A stretch of 64,000 bases of DNA from Chiridota heheva (taxonomy: Eukaryota > Echinodermata > Holothuroidea > Apodida > Chiridotidae). A program made the translations under genes and the position numbers. Each line of letters begins with the position of its first letter. Within the stretch, counting starts at the first letter, position 1. The notes below the pieces were generated by a model. The model saw only the letters and a list, made by a program, of their open reading frames with translations, made no database searches and was not told where the DNA came from. The stretch spans positions 21,001 through 85,000 of the forward strand of contig JAIGNY010002039.1 of NCBI GenBank assembly GCA_020152595.1, written 5' to 3'. Of the stretch, positions 12,870 to 25,559 are shown in pieces.

Positions 12870-14080
12870 ACCCGAGAAGATGTAGCGTGACAACGAACTC
12901 TACTTCACCGTCTGATCACCTTTCCTTACAGAAATGCACACCTCTAGTCTCTTCAGGCCTCCTGGCCCATAAGGCTGCAGTGCACTCTCTCTACTGGACT
13001 CTATTATTTGCAACTTGTCTGGCTTCTGTCCACGAGCTCCATCCCATCACTTTCCTCTCCTTCTCGACTGTCCTTCTCCAGGTCGTTCTAGGACGACCAA
13101 CTTTCCTTTTCCCCTCTGGTTTCCACGTCATACTGTCACATAGTGCTCAATAGTGCTTATGCGCATCACATGACCAATCCACCTCCACCTTCTTTTTACT
13201 TAGGTGCTGATTTTGTTATGTTTAGTGATGCTCAGTATTTCATCGTTAGATATTACATATGGCCATCTTATCTTCAAAATTCTCCTGTAGCATTTGAAGA
13301 TAAGTGTATTCAGTTTTTTAGTATCTGTAACATTAACTCTCCATGTCTTGCAACCATACAAGAGTACATACTTTACAAGGGAGTTAAATAATCGTATTTT
13401 TGTATATATTGAGAATGTGCTTAAGCTCCATACACTACGTTTGACTTGAAACCATTCAGATTCACATCACCATCTATAACTGCACATTGACTGTCTTCAT
13501 ATAACGCCTTAATCAAAGATATTATCTTTTGTGGAATACCATAGGCTGCCATTATTTTCCAGAGGCTTTCTCTGTGCACTGAGTCAAACACCTTCTCGAA
13601 GTCAACAAAGGCGATTTATATTTTTGACTGCCATTCAGCCACCTGTTCTAGAATATTGCGCAGGATGAAAATTGCTCGGTGGTACTCCTTCCTCTTCTAA
13701 ATTCGGCCTGTTCATCTCTTATCTTACTGTCAACACTGTTTCTAATTCTGTCGATTAACACTCTTCCAAATACGTTGCTTGGTATGGATGTTAAGGTTAT
13801 TCCCCGCCAGTTATCGCATACAGTAGTATTGCCTTTCTTAGGTATTTTTGATTATCAGTCCTTGCTTCCATGATTTTGGTATAACTTCCTTTTCCCCTAC
13901 AATTCTGAACAGCTCTTCAAGCCATAATACTGATGTGCATATATCAGTTTTTAACAGCTCGGCAATTATATTATCCTTGCCTGCAGCTTTGGTATTCTTT
14001 AGCTTCATCAATGCCTCTTTGATTTCACTTCTTGTAATATAACTGGTACTGATTTCGTTTATTTCAGGGTAACATGTTAT
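12870..14080 (-). pseudogene. LINE reverse transcriptase relic (endonuclease-RT type)
   Basis: On the minus strand, pieces in several frames follow the order of a non-LTR reverse transcriptase. First comes a KAAGKDNIIAELLK-type start (~13970), then NWRGITLTSIPSNVFGRVL and RDEQAEFRRGRSTTEQ (~13700-13810). Next is FVDFEKVFDSVHRESLWK with AYGIP (~13560-13610), and after a gap YVLLYGCKTW and RRWRWIGHVMR (~13165-13350). The last piece is a basic GKRKVGRPRTTWRR tail (~13090). Stop codons and frameshifts separate them. The segment that should hold GVRQG and the catalytic YADD box is missing, so an internal deletion has removed the active site. The organisation fits RTE-like or related endonuclease-RT LINEs common in marine invertebrates; the exact clade is uncertain. 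Confidence 0.85.
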
Positions 14081-14089
14081 GCACATAAA

Positions 14090-16362
14090 GATAAAAACAA
14101 TATATGAGTAATGATTCTGAACTTGTAAAGTGAAATTGATATGTTTGTGCAAACGCTCTTCTTGAGTAGAAAATCGCTCACACTTTTTACACTCCATACG
14201 CTCTCTTAATGAGTTATAGATACTTAATAGCTTGAAGGTCTTTCCAGATTGTGGACAATCTTGACTTCACGCAAGGAAGCACTTCATGTCACAACGTCAA
14301 AAAATACTTCATGTGAAACATACAAATGTTGATATATATTTTCCCATTGATCTGTTGATAAAGTAAACAAAAGCTGTATTCATGGGACTGTATTTAAATG
14401 TATATGATTCAACTCAATATATTTTATTCATTGTATTAGGTAGAAATAATTCAAAACAAAAGTAAAAATTACTGTAGCATTTTACATGCAAACTCTCCCG
14501 CTATCTAATTGTGAAACTCACTCAAATCCCAAAGCGTAGATGGCCATCTGTTCATTTATTTCAAATATCTCAAATATTTAAGTTGACACGTCCTATTTTT
14601 AGATCCTATGTATGATGCCCTTGTGTGTCTATTTTTCTTCCTATTTGATGTCTTGATGTATCACTTTCAACTTCGATGTTTTGAGAGGAAATTCTTACGT
14701 CTGAAGTAGAGTATCATTAAAACAATTTTGATTAAGAGTGCTATTGCCTCTATATGTCATAAAACTAAGGCACGCTTCATTAAGTTTGTCACTTAGAATC
14801 TTAAGTAACAATATATCATCATCTACAACCAGCAGAATATGGTATTAGAAATTTTCACTCCGCATTCAAAAACTGTGAATTTGTAGCAGTTTTGCGTTTC
14901 TACATGAAAATTGAGATAACAAAATTCGTATTATCATACTTAATTATCTTACGTGACATGTTCATTTTATATAATTGTAATAAAACAAGACAAAGGGTGA
15001 AATGTGAAAATATAATTCTATTAAAGGAAATTTTACCTTTACAAGATTTATTCCTCAAATGTGGATGTAGATACAGCAAGTTGAAGAACATAATACAGTG
15101 AATGAAAACTAGATAAACAAGGAAGTTAACTAAGTAAAATATTACACAAAACTTTCAAAGAGAAAAGAGTGTATAAAAAGCAAAGAGTGTATAAATCATG
15201 CATATTCAAGTATATGCAAATCTAATAGGAATTAAACACAGTTGACCTCTTGACATAAAAAAAAAATACAATGGCGTCATCTCAACTCCCTGAAAGAAAA
15301 TAAATACACAGATACTATGCTTTTTATAATTCAGGAAAAGCTTTTGATAGAAAAAATTGTTTAGAGCCCGATTTAACTTTATTAATCCATTTTCATCTCT
15401 CTGAATTAATATTTAAAACGAATCCCTTTTGAGATGGTTTAGACATTACATAGAAAGTCCTTGTATTGTAGCGCTGAACATCAATACAGGAAAACATCAA
15501 TCATTGAAATGTGGGTGGATATCAATAGCTCTAAAGAATTGTTATCAGAATGTAAGGGATATCGAAACCTATTTTCTTCAAATGTCTTTTCTTATTATAT
15601 TGAAGCATTGTTCCTGGCTTAAAGCCTCTTAATATCTTAGAATGATGGTCAGATAAAACATCAAGTAAGTTTTGGTTGACAAAAAGTATACGGTGGGTGT
15701 TTTCAATAAATAAACAAAAGAACACAGAGGACTTTCTAAACCAATTTAAAACAATTCTTCTTTAAAGTTTCAAACGTTAAGTATCTCACTATCAATCTCT
15801 ATAACTATTGAATGGAACGTATGGTCGCTTCACATCAAACAAGCTTCACACGCTTTCTATGGTGATATCAAGACGTTGTTCTTATGTAATCATAGTGATT
15901 TATGTCCACGCTTCCTAAATATGGCGCATACTTTAGGTCAGAAAATTATACTTTATATGAATTGGAGACAAAATGAAGATATCTACTCATTGAAACATTT
16001 TGGTTCAGACAATTCCGAATAAAGATACCGTTCGTCGTCACTTCTATGATGCAATTATTTGATAACGGCTATAATCCCTTTGTGATCACTTTTGATGAGA
16101 TAATTAAATTATAATAAACTCTTTCCCGTTTGTAATTGTTGTAGACAATCAGTGATGGAAAACATTGTTTGAGTACAAATTGAGACATCTAAAGTTTACT
16201 CAAAAGGTAGCATGCAAAACGTTTCAGTTGCCTTCATGTCTGTTAAACCTATAGCAAGCAATAGTGAGCATGCATCCGAAAAACTTGATTTTACACTTGA
16301 TATTTATCTTGTATCTAAATTGACAGTAACAAATCTCCCGGCTAGTTTTACTCTTATAGTCC
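14090..16362. other. AT-rich intergenic DNA; weak inverted pair at 15425-15755
   Basis: GGTTTAGA near 15437 with AGAAAGTCC near 15452 is mirrored by GGACTTTCTAAACC near 15728-15742. This could be a ~330 bp eroded TIR element, but the match is short. Nothing else was recognised. Confidence 0.3.
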
Positions 16363-17699
16363 AGCAGATTTGGGCCCTAATTTCATGAAATTGTTAACTT
16401 TTTGATAAAAGCGTGAAATTTAGCACAGTTATTGGTTATGCCCTAAGAATAATTTTAGATGTGGAGCCATCGAAACCGTGCTTCATAATTTTGGTATATT
16501 TTCTTATACATAACCAATGGCGGATCCAAGATTTTTCACGGGAGAGGTTTGATCTCTTACACTTGACCAATGGCTTTGTATTCATCATGAGACAAGCATT
16601 CAAATTTTTAATCAAATAGAAGTTGTTATGGCAACCGTTGTAATTAATCATTGTTATATGTGTTGAATACCGTTATTTGGGAAAATTTAAATTTCTTATC
16701 AAAAATTTGGACAAAGCAATGTTTTTATTTGTATTAATTGCATCCAAGTGAAAAATTTACACAAATATTTTATTGATCATTTTCTATGATCTATGATAAT
16801 AATATCAGAAACTTAAGTTGTCATGACAACCCTGTACAGTATGGTGAATTTTTGTGAACATTTAAAAAATGCAACACTTACTGTGATCTTTTTGGAATAA
16901 ATGATAATGATATTCATATCAAACCCTGATTCATGAATAGGTTTGTTTCATTTCTGAAATCTCATCGGCTAATGGATGGTCTTAAATACGTTTGAGACCA
17001 GGAAAATGCATGTAAGGAAAATGATGGTGATTAACACTTTCTAGATGTGGGCCTAAACACATTTTAGGCAGATAATTTGTCATCTGTCTACTGCATCAAA
17101 GGCGTATTAAGCAACCACCATGAAATTGGCTTTGCGTCAAAAGTAGAAGCCACTTTTATAAGGATTAGGGGAATGTGATTAATGATCAAGTAATGTTGCC
17201 TTTTTTTAATGTATTTTCTCTAATAAATAATATTTAGGAAATGGAGATAAAAAGAGTGGTGTTTAGTCTTACATTCCATCGCCTTGGTCCACTAACGCCG
17301 TACGATAACGCTGTCCTTAATCTCATTTGAGACCAGCCAGACCAGCTTTGTATTTACCCCCTAAATAATTGTGCAAATCTTAAGTAATAGTATTATAGTA
17401 TAGATTGTCACGACAACCATGCAGTAGTTTATTTAAAAGAGAAAATGAAATTGGATATTTCAGCTACCCTAACATATATTTATGGAATAAAATCTCTGTA
17501 TCAGGTTCGCACATATGCAAAATTTCAAGATTGACCAATCAAAATGCAGAATAACTAAAAAGTATTTTTGACAAATTTTGTCATATAGAAGTACTCACTC
17601 GCATATCATCAAGGTAAAATTGATGGTTGGTGGGGCAATTATTTTCGTAAAATGTAATTGTAGGTAACACAAATTATCTTTTGCATCCCCTGAATAAGT

Positions 17700-18260
17700 C
17701 TCACATTCACCACAAACAGTTCAATGCAGTATACTTCATCATTGCTTTGACACATTTGCATCTGTTATGGTATCCTTGGTGGCAACCACATCCATCTAAA
17801 TTAGGCAATTAGGAGTTCAAAACAGGAATGACTTGCTTCTTACAGGGTTGACCACAATGGGCTCCAGCCATTTCAACATTGGTCTTCCTATCCCCATTTT
17901 TTGGACAAAGGATGTTTTGGTGCTTATAGAAGAACTTGAACCCAACAATGACTGAATGACTTGCTTGATTTGCAGTTCTCCAGATGTGCTGATTAAGAGC
18001 TGCTTTGGTTGGAGAAAAAAGTCCTATAGACCTGCCCTTCTATGTGAAAAACTGCAAGCGAGCTTTATCTTCACTACTTGTTTGGATATATAACAACATA
18101 ACAAAGTGTTCTAAAAGAGCCAAAGGCCATGCAATGTTGATAAATAACTTTCACGTTTTAGGATCCTTTCTGTGAAGACGCACCTACCATAGAGCTTATC
18201 ATGCCAGCAACAAGCCACTAACTTTGATCTTCTTTGTTATTAACAACGTATACCAAAACG
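17700..18260 (-). pseudogene. Decayed gene of multicopy CXC (tesmin/TSO1-like) family, C-terminal part
   Basis: The minus strand from about 18110 to 17950 reads a segment with KARLQFFT, a stop, KGRSIGLFSPTKAALNQH and RTANQASH. About 200 bp further on (17749-17797) is a cysteine cluster CGC-x3-(Y)-x2-RCKC-x-K. From memory, marine-invertebrate genomes carry many copies of a protein in which a PPT-x-AAL-x-QH...QAGH.W block precedes a CXC cluster. This order matches, with in-frame stops and at least one lost cysteine. The family's role is unknown to me. CXC domains of the tesmin/TSO1 type bind zinc and DNA in other proteins. The frame lies between inverted arms, which suggests it travelled with a mobile element. 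The family assignment is from recall, not a search. Confidence 0.5.
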
Positions 18261-18483
18261 TGGATTTAAATACGTTATTAGCCCATATCCAGCAACTAAT
18301 GCAAGTGATATATCCATCAAGAGAGTCAAACTACCAACAAGCTCAAATCAAAGACCAGCAACATGACATAGAATTATGCATCTCGGCCTTTCCATCGGCA
18401 TATTACCACTGATTTAAATTGCAAAGATATGGACTTAAAAAAATGCAAAGACTCTAATATATGCAGACATTTTCAACTTCACA

Positions 18484-18665
18484 CCTTCAACCATGCCAAC
18501 CCAACGAGCCTAGAATAAGCCAAACTGGCTACCAACCATGCCAACCCAGCGAGCCTAAAACAAGCCAAACTGGCTACCAACCATGCCCACCCATTGAGCC
18601 TAAAACAAAACAAACTCGCTACCAACCATCTTAACCCAGCGAGCCTAAAACAAGCAACACTGACC
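18484..18665. repeat. Minisatellite, ~54 bp unit, ~3.4 copies
   Basis: The unit carries CCAACCATGCCAACCCA, GCGAGCCTAAAACAAGCC and AAACTGGCTA. Copies start near 18487, 18534, 18580 and 18625. The minus-strand frame 18479-18793 translates it as an 18-residue hydrophobic repeat (..ACFRLAGLAWLVAS..), which I regard as a by-product. Confidence 0.8.
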
Positions 18666-19279
18666 ACTGAATCCATCAAACCATCAACCGATATCACAGT
18701 CAATACCAAACCCACCAGCTCACCGACCGTACCACCACAACAGTCAAACAATATCACGATCAACAAGGCCAACGCAAAGAATACGGGTCGCATACTGGTC
18801 TTCCTTGATGATTGATCATCTCACCTTTTTTCTCTCTTACACAACCTAGTAGAACGCTACAACGACAAATTACCCTTCAGCACCAAGAAGTCTTTTTACT
18901 TTGTCAAGCCTCTAGGCCTGATGTGACCTTCATAATTAAAGCGCATATCCCTTCTTCATGCATTGTCACAACAACCATTCATGACACATCATCACATCAT
19001 CATCACCCACATGTTAGAACTCGTATCAACTATGACAAGAACTTCAGCTACCAACCACCAGCTTCTAACTGGCCACTGTCAACCAATCTGGTTGTCTAAT
19101 ATCAAGGTGGCATTGGGATTCTTAGCCCGAAATGTTACTTATTTTTAGAAGGGGACTAAGTCACCTATGGTACTTTGCTTGCTACTTCTGTTGCTTAACC
19201 CCCTTCAGTGCCGCCCTCCTCTAATATCATATAGGCATGCATGAATTGTTTATTTCTGGATCATTCATATAAAAAACAA

Positions 19280-19860
19280 GCAACATGAATAAGCAACATG
19301 AATTTATAATTCTGGGTCATTTATATGAAATAGCCATCAAAAATATGATAAGAAAATTACTTTAAAGTTGACAAACTGTGGGATTGTTAGGACTGGGGGG
19401 TTGGGGTTGGGGTAGGAAGGGGGGGGGAGGGGGTTGTGGATGTTCATCTACCCTAGCCTCACTGGTGCCATCTATGTGAATTATAGTATCATTTATAAAA
19501 TCTTGGATGTATAATCCTGGGTCATTTATAAGGTAACCTGTTTTGGTATTTATTGGTAATATGCTAGAATTACCTCAAATTTACAAATATTGGTATTCAC
19601 CACATAAAACATTGATTTCTTACAACAGTTACCATGACCGTAACTTCGATTTGATTTAATATAAATTTGGGGATCGAGGATGATCTTCCACTTTAGCCCC
19701 ACTGGTGCCATCCATGTCTACATCATCATTTAAGAAACATGAATGTATAATGTTGGGCCATTTATAAGGTAACCTGTTTTGGCATTTATCGGTAACATGC
19801 TAAAATTACCTCAAATTTTCAAATAATGGTATTTAACACATAAAACATCAACTTCTATTT
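19280..19860 (+). repeat. Three diverged direct repeats (~205-236 bp) with a poly-G tract
   Basis: TGTATAAT..TGGG.CATTTATAAGGTAACC and following TGGTA.T.ACCACATAAAACAT occur at 19495-19620 and 19735-19855. A weaker match lies at 19300-19400. A G-rich tract (19394-19434) separates the first two. The last unit merges into the right inverted arm. Confidence 0.6.
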
Positions 19861-20128
19861 GATTGAATTTATGACTTTTTGTCTTAAAATGAATGCAAAA
19901 CTATTGGTCAATTGTAAGAGGTCAAATAGTGTCTTCCTCGTAAACAATCTTGGATCTGCTATTGGTTATATATTTGAAAATTTACCAAATGATAAAACAT
20001 GGTTGTCATGGCAACCAGAAGTTGAATTTTCGGTGGCTTGACATCTTTATATTATTCTTAGGGCATGACCAACAACTGTGCCAAATTTCACGCTTTTATC
20101 AAAAAGTGAACGATTTTTCATCAAATCC

Positions 20129-23100
20129 GCTACACTATTATGATCCGTTTTAGTCCAGAGACGTACGACGTATATGATCTACTAATATTGCAGAGGCAGA
20201 TCCAGGAATATAAGAAAGTGGGTTGTGATGCTCGAGTTACTTTTCATTTTTTTACCTTGCGAGCAATTCGAATTATTTGATTACAGAAATGGTTTGCTTA
20301 AGCAAGTGAACCGGGGATTTGCATGTTATACACATCCCTGAGTGGACAAAATGTGATGGTGACTCTTATCAGATCATATTTATTTTCCCAACATGATAGA
20401 CTTTAAGAACTTTCTATATAAAAAAAATTAAAAAAACTGCGGTGGTCTATTTTAGATCATGTTGATATTGCCATACAATAACATTTTGTTTGTAAGTATT
20501 TGGAATAGACGCCTATGGCTAATGGAATTTATACTTACGATTTTAAGTGGGAGGAATGTTTGGGTCCATAAATAAAGCCGACAGATTCACGCCTCTAATG
20601 ATACATCAGAAGATAACTGTTAGGCTCATCTGTTTGGTAATGGACTTATTACCGTCATCAAAATAACGAAATAGTGAATTGCACCCAACCTTCGTTCCCC
20701 CACACACTCGACACCTGTGATGTTGTTGAAATTGTAAAAGTCATTAAGCTGAAGTGTTAGGCCAAGCGTTATACGTGCACTCCTGGGTAATTCTTGCAAA
20801 AAGTGTCTTGACTGGCGTATAATGGGCGTTATCCACGATGGTTTAACACAACAATATTATAGCTACAAACTCACTTGCAAATACGATTGAAGAAAAAGAA
20901 TTTCCTTGCGATACTTTTGTCCATGTTTACCACAAATACAATTACAAACTCACATTACTGTAACTCCCGAACTCAAAACTATTGTGTGTCAATAGCAAAC
21001 TGAGTTTTAATTTCATCTTCTTCTTTGTCCAAAGCAATGATGCAAGTGTTAAATGACACTTCTTTGAAGGAGACTTTAAAGAAACGGTTAAAACATAGAA
21101 TGATTTATAGTTTTCTACAAGTCAATTCGAAAAACAAACATTCTTGCAGATGTGCAACGCCCAAAATCAAAATTTCTAGTGCTCCTTTTAATTTGAGGTA
21201 TAGATCCTGGATTCTACTTTAGCTCTCAGTTTGAATTTTTAATACAATAAGTCTGGTACATGCATTTACATGCAATTATCACTTGCATGTCTTTATTTAA
21301 TGGTTTTAGATGTATAATCGCAGCATTTGCTAAATTAGAAAACATCTTTAAGATTCATCCAAAATGCAAATAGTGTCATCAAAATTGAGCAGCTTTTATA
21401 TTTTAGGCTTTACTATACAAACATTTATGCAAATTGGCAGTATCTCCAGGGAATATGCTGTAGTCCTGTGCAAATATTTGTTACCTTTAATCCGTGTGCC
21501 ACAGTCTTTAGATACATTGCAACGAATTCGTTCAGAAAGTTCTTTAATTTTAATGATACCAAATTCAAATCTAGCTGGAATAGATATTTTTGCAGTTATT
21601 ATTGATTAAAATTCAGTAAGATATCAGAATATTGTATATAAAGCTTTATGAGCTGCCTCTTCAATCACGCAGCGTAGCGTTGCGTTTTGAAAATAGTACC
21701 TTGAAATTCTTGGAATTAGGATATGCAGAAAACCGTAGGATGATCTCGCCCAAGCCACCCACGGTTTGTAGATGCCAAGCACGACCCTATTGGAGGCCAA
21801 GGAGCTTAGGTGATGTTTGTAAGCAAATATAATATGATTTATATTCATTATGGGAAACGTCTGGTATGCTTTATGACTGCACAATTGCTTTAACTCGTCA
21901 TTGTACGCTATAAATATTTGATAAGGTTTACTGTATATTTTCATTATTTGAAATATTCATATAGCATGCTCTGGTTATTTCATTTGCGTTATTATACGCT
22001 ATCATATTTATTTGATGCCTGCCTTTATACAATTTCAGTCCCAAACACTCACTTTCTTCAAATTAAAAACTGGTATCTCTAGTTTCCATTTTACTTCCTC
22101 ACCATATAATGATTTTTTCCTTGTTGATCAATTATGACGCATTGTAAGTATTATGACGGATGTAAAACAATGTTTTAATCAAAAGATAAACAAGTTGAAC
22201 ATTTAATAAATGTTCGAATGTTTCATAATTTCGTCAAAATATCGAAGGGGCAATACTAATATAAACTATTCTATTACACCTCGATATTGGAATATTTCAT
22301 ATAACTAACCTTCTTTACTTGAAAATAAAACCTTAAAACAGGGATGAAAAATGAAGTTTGACACAGTTGATATCAAATTCATCAATCACACTCAGTAGAC
22401 TGGTGCCAGCAATTTCCGATTTCTACTCCTATAAAACGATCACGCGTTGTACATGTGTATTATTACCTTGACTGCTCAACCATGTAATTGTGCTAAGTTT
22501 CAATGAGAAATGTTAAGTATCACTTACAGCAGTGCAACTATATATGTTATTTAAAATACACCGTACTGTTAGATATAAGGCAACTGTATATCATGAGGAT
22601 GTACACGAAAAGCTATTAAAATTGGTAATAATTTTTTAAATGAAAACAGAGAAAGAAAAGAAGACAAACTGTTTGTAAATATACAAATATGTTTACTGTC
22701 CTCTTCTGATTAGGTAGAATTTATATTGATTTTAGTATTTTTACAGTAAAACATTTTGTATTTCATTCTTTTTTAATAATTATTGTTATTTTCAAAAAAA
22801 TTGAAGCCAGCATTCTTAAATAGACGATAAATAACCTCAATAATTACAACATGTATCTTGTATACTTGTATCTAAGAAATGAATATACATGATGATCCAA
22901 GATACCTATTACTTTCCAACCCTAAGTCCCGATTGGCAAATGGAACAAGTCGGGAGATCATATTTCAAACCCCTGTCTCCACTAAGTCTCACTCTTCTAG
23001 ACTCTTTCATTATAAACACCAATGCTTGATTAAGCAGTGAATCTGAGCAAAATAAATTGCTGACTATACACAGCTACACAGTCCTTTGAGTGAATTGTGA

Positions 23101-23394
23101 TTTGGAGATCTTATTTTCTGGGCCCAGCCAACCATTCAATTCACTTATAGTTTTCTCCAATTAGTGCCTGGAGGACTTCAGAGAAAGAATAAAAAGTACT
23201 TAGGTAGGATGATAATTGGTAGATAAGTTGTGGTTTCTGTGCTGAGGTGTTTCTGGACAAGTTTTTAATAGGCATCTTGGATCATCATGTAATTGTGTGA
23301 ATTGACCAATTTACTTCACAATTGAATGTGAAGCAAAAATGTTGAATGTTGTTGATTGTGTAGCAAAATGGGCCAGTAGTGGACAATCCTTAGT
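20129..23394. other. AT-rich intergenic DNA, nothing secure
   Basis: The word GCAGAGGCAGATCCAGGA at 20191-20208 resembles the CAGTGGCGGATCCA termini of some DNA elements, but no partner end was found. Open frames at 21364-21609 and 21624-21944 show no domain. Confidence 0.4.
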
Positions 23395-24347
23395 ATGGAA
23401 TGTGGAAAGGACAAAATTATTTCGTGATGTACTAAACTTATTTCGTGATGTTCAAAATATATTTCGTGATGTGTAAAAACTATTTCGTCACTTACTGAAT
23501 GCCGTTTATTTCGTACAAGAAGTATTTTGTGGCCTTTAAAAATATTTCATGATGTTCGAGATCCATTTCATCGCGTGCTAAGTTCATTTTGCTGCTATGA
23601 AACTTATTTTTCCAATTAAAACTGATTTCGTTGTGTACAAGAACAATATAATGTACACATTTGATTTTGCCTTGAAGTGTAATGGAGTGGAGTTAATTAC
23701 AAAATTATTCATTTGGGAAATGCTTTGTCAAAACAATCAATCAAAACAGTTGTTTTATCTGAATAGCCAGAAGCTATGCACATTTCCAAGTCTAATTAAT
23801 TTGTTTGCGGGGTCTAGCAGCCTAGTACCCTTCGTTTTCAGCTGGAGTCAAATATATAACGTTAGGCTACTGATAATACTAAAACCGACAATTCATATTA
23901 CAACTCATTCGCTTGGTTCTAAAAACAAGTGGCCTAGTTCTCTTCGTTTTCAGCTGGAGTCAAATATATAACGTGAGGCTACTGATGATATTAAAATCGA
24001 CAATTTATATTACAACTCATTCGCTTGGTTCCAAAAACAAGTCTGACTAATCATGAATAATATTTAGATTAGCTCCGCCCAATTAGGAATGGAGTACATC
24101 ACATTCTGTTTGTTATGTCATTATGATGCACTGCCACTTTCAGTACGCGACGAAATAAATCTGGAACATCACGAATTAATTTGATACATGACGAAATCAG
24201 TTGAGCACATTATAACATAAACTCAGTACGCGTAAATGAAATAAGTACGCGGCGAAATAAGTTTTGCACATTTCAAAATGTATTTTGAACATCGCGAACT
24301 AAGCTTAGTACATCACGAAATAACTTTGTCCTTTCCGCGTTCCCTAT
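23395..24347. mobile_element. Non-autonomous TIR element with subterminal TTTCGTGATGT repeats
   Basis: The left end reads GGAATGTGGAAAGGACAAAA then ATTTCGTGATGTACTAAAC. The right end, reversed, reads GGAACGCGGAAAGGACAAAG then the same ATTTCGTGATGTACTAA. Inward, both ends continue with 5-7 degenerate copies of an ~18-20 bp unit, ATTTCGTGATGT plus spacer (left 23418-23590, right 24140-24330). The middle holds a 112 bp duplication (23819-24042). No coding capacity. Iterated subterminal motifs are typical of transposase-binding sites in hAT, En/Spm and similar elements. No clear target duplication. Confidence 0.75.
23819..24042 (+). repeat. Tandem duplication, 112 bp x 2
   Basis: CTTCGTTTTCAGCTGGAGTC through ACTCATTCGCTTGGTTC.AA recurs exactly 112 bp downstream with about ten differences. 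It lies inside the TIR element, where internal tandem duplication is common. Confidence 0.9.
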
Positions 24348-24496
24348 TTTTGGAGACGCGCCCCTTAATTTCCAAAAAAGATCTCATTTCTATGGTACAT
24401 CATTTCCACTACAACCAGAATGGTAAAACAACACTTCCATTTCACGACCTTGTTATAAAATTATAACGTTTCCAAAGTTTATCTTCCTTTAACAAG

Positions 24497-24975
24497 TTGG
24501 GTGATCTCCCAAAAAGTTGGAGATCTCCAAATGTTTGGAGATGATTGCTTTGTGTTCAAACTACTTGAACCCATAATCAACGCAATTTCCCATTAATCCT
24601 CATGTAAATATTACTAGAGGCCTAGTAAGTGGTCGCCTTTATTATAGCCACGTGACTGCAAGTAATTGATGAATTCAGGTCAAGGTCAGGATTTTCGCGC
24701 CGAATATTTGAAATCTAAACGATTAAATTTCTTGTAACAACACATTTTTGTTTATTTACTCTTAAAGTAACCGAAGACACATATCCCACGTGATACCAAG
24801 CCACGAACAAATTTTCCAACCGATTTTAATTTGACCCACACACTAAGTCAATGGGAGAGCATGGGGGCATTGTGGGCAATATCGCGTAATGGCAGCCTCC
24901 ATTGCTTTTGCATCTCCAATTTCTCAGAGATATTTCATTTTCAACTTTTTGGAGATCTCCCTGATTGTCAACGTG
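24497..24975. mobile_element. Possible TIR element with GGAGATCTCC motifs
   Basis: The left side (GATCTCCCAAAAAGTTGGAG, then GATCTCCAAATGTTTGGAGAT) is mirrored on the right by ATCTCCAATTTCTCAGAGAT and CAACTTTTTGGAGATCTCC. The shared inverted core is about 20-30 bp at each end, ~480 bp apart. The core includes GTGACTGCAAGTAATTGATG and no frame. Ends and target site not resolved. Confidence 0.45.
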
Positions 24976-25183
24976 TGATAAAAACTGGATGCTTTACATA
25001 ATGATAATGATCTTCGATGGTTCTCGATCTATCACTCTCGAACATAGTACGTCGCTGTGCAAGGAGGTGCAAACTTGAAATGTGGCTTATCCCACCAATG
25101 GAAACAAAACTGGTTATACCACTGAACATTCCTCCAAGCTTCACTCGAATATGTTAACGAACCATTTTGTTTTATCGTCTTGC

Positions 25184-25559
25184 TATAGACCTTTCCAACC
25201 GAGTTTAGCCAAACGTGATTTCTTCAGTACTTCGACCAATTAAATGCTGGGGAACTTTTCCTTTGTTTCCCAACCAATCAGGTCTAGGTTTGAGAAAACA
25301 ATGTAAGAAGCAATACGCGAGCGTATTTCCTTCATGTATAACGCGCGCATGATATGTGCGCTTGGAAATATTTTTTATATGCATAGTCCCATACCGTGCG
25401 TGAATTGCGCAGCCGGCTAAGATTCCTCTAATATTTTATTGGTCAATAAGATTCCTCCAATATACGATTGGTCCATTATGGACACGTGAACCTCGGCCAT
25501 GTGACATTATTTAAATTAGTTATCTGGAAATTGCCGATTCAGATTTGAAAAGGTCTATA
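25184..25559. mobile_element. MITE with TATAGACCTTT ends, 376 bp
   Basis: It starts TATAGACCTTTCCAA and ends TTTGAAAAGGTCTATA, a ~15 bp imperfect inverted pair. TA at both outer edges would suit a Tc1/mariner-type TA target, but TA may equally be part of the TIR. A tandem ATTCCTC.AATAT...ATTGGTC motif lies at 25422-25476. No coding capacity. Confidence 0.6.

Larger units (their letters stand above)
16363..20128. mobile_element. ~3.8 kb block bounded by ~310 bp inverted arms
   Basis: The left arm (16363-16690) and right arm (about 19810-20128) are inverted copies. Shared blocks, in mirrored order, include TTTTTGATAAAAGCGTGAAA, GCACAGTT.TTGG.CATGCCC, ATAACCAAT.GC.GATCCAAG, TTGACCAAT and CAAATAGAAGTTG. 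Divergence is perhaps 20-25% by eye. Inside are a decayed CXC-family frame, an ~54 bp minisatellite and a ~235 bp tandem repeat. The arrangement fits an old DNA transposon with long TIRs, but two independent insertions of one repeat in opposite orientation would look the same. No target duplication was resolved. Confidence 0.6.

Noticed and set aside
13679..14042. Plus-strand frames at 13679-13873 and 13848-14042
   Set aside because: Antisense shadows of the minus-strand LINE reverse-transcriptase relic.
18479..18793. 104-codon hydrophobic repeat frame (possible membrane protein)
   Set aside because: It is the minus-strand reading of an ~54 bp minisatellite within a mobile-element relic; no start context or domain.
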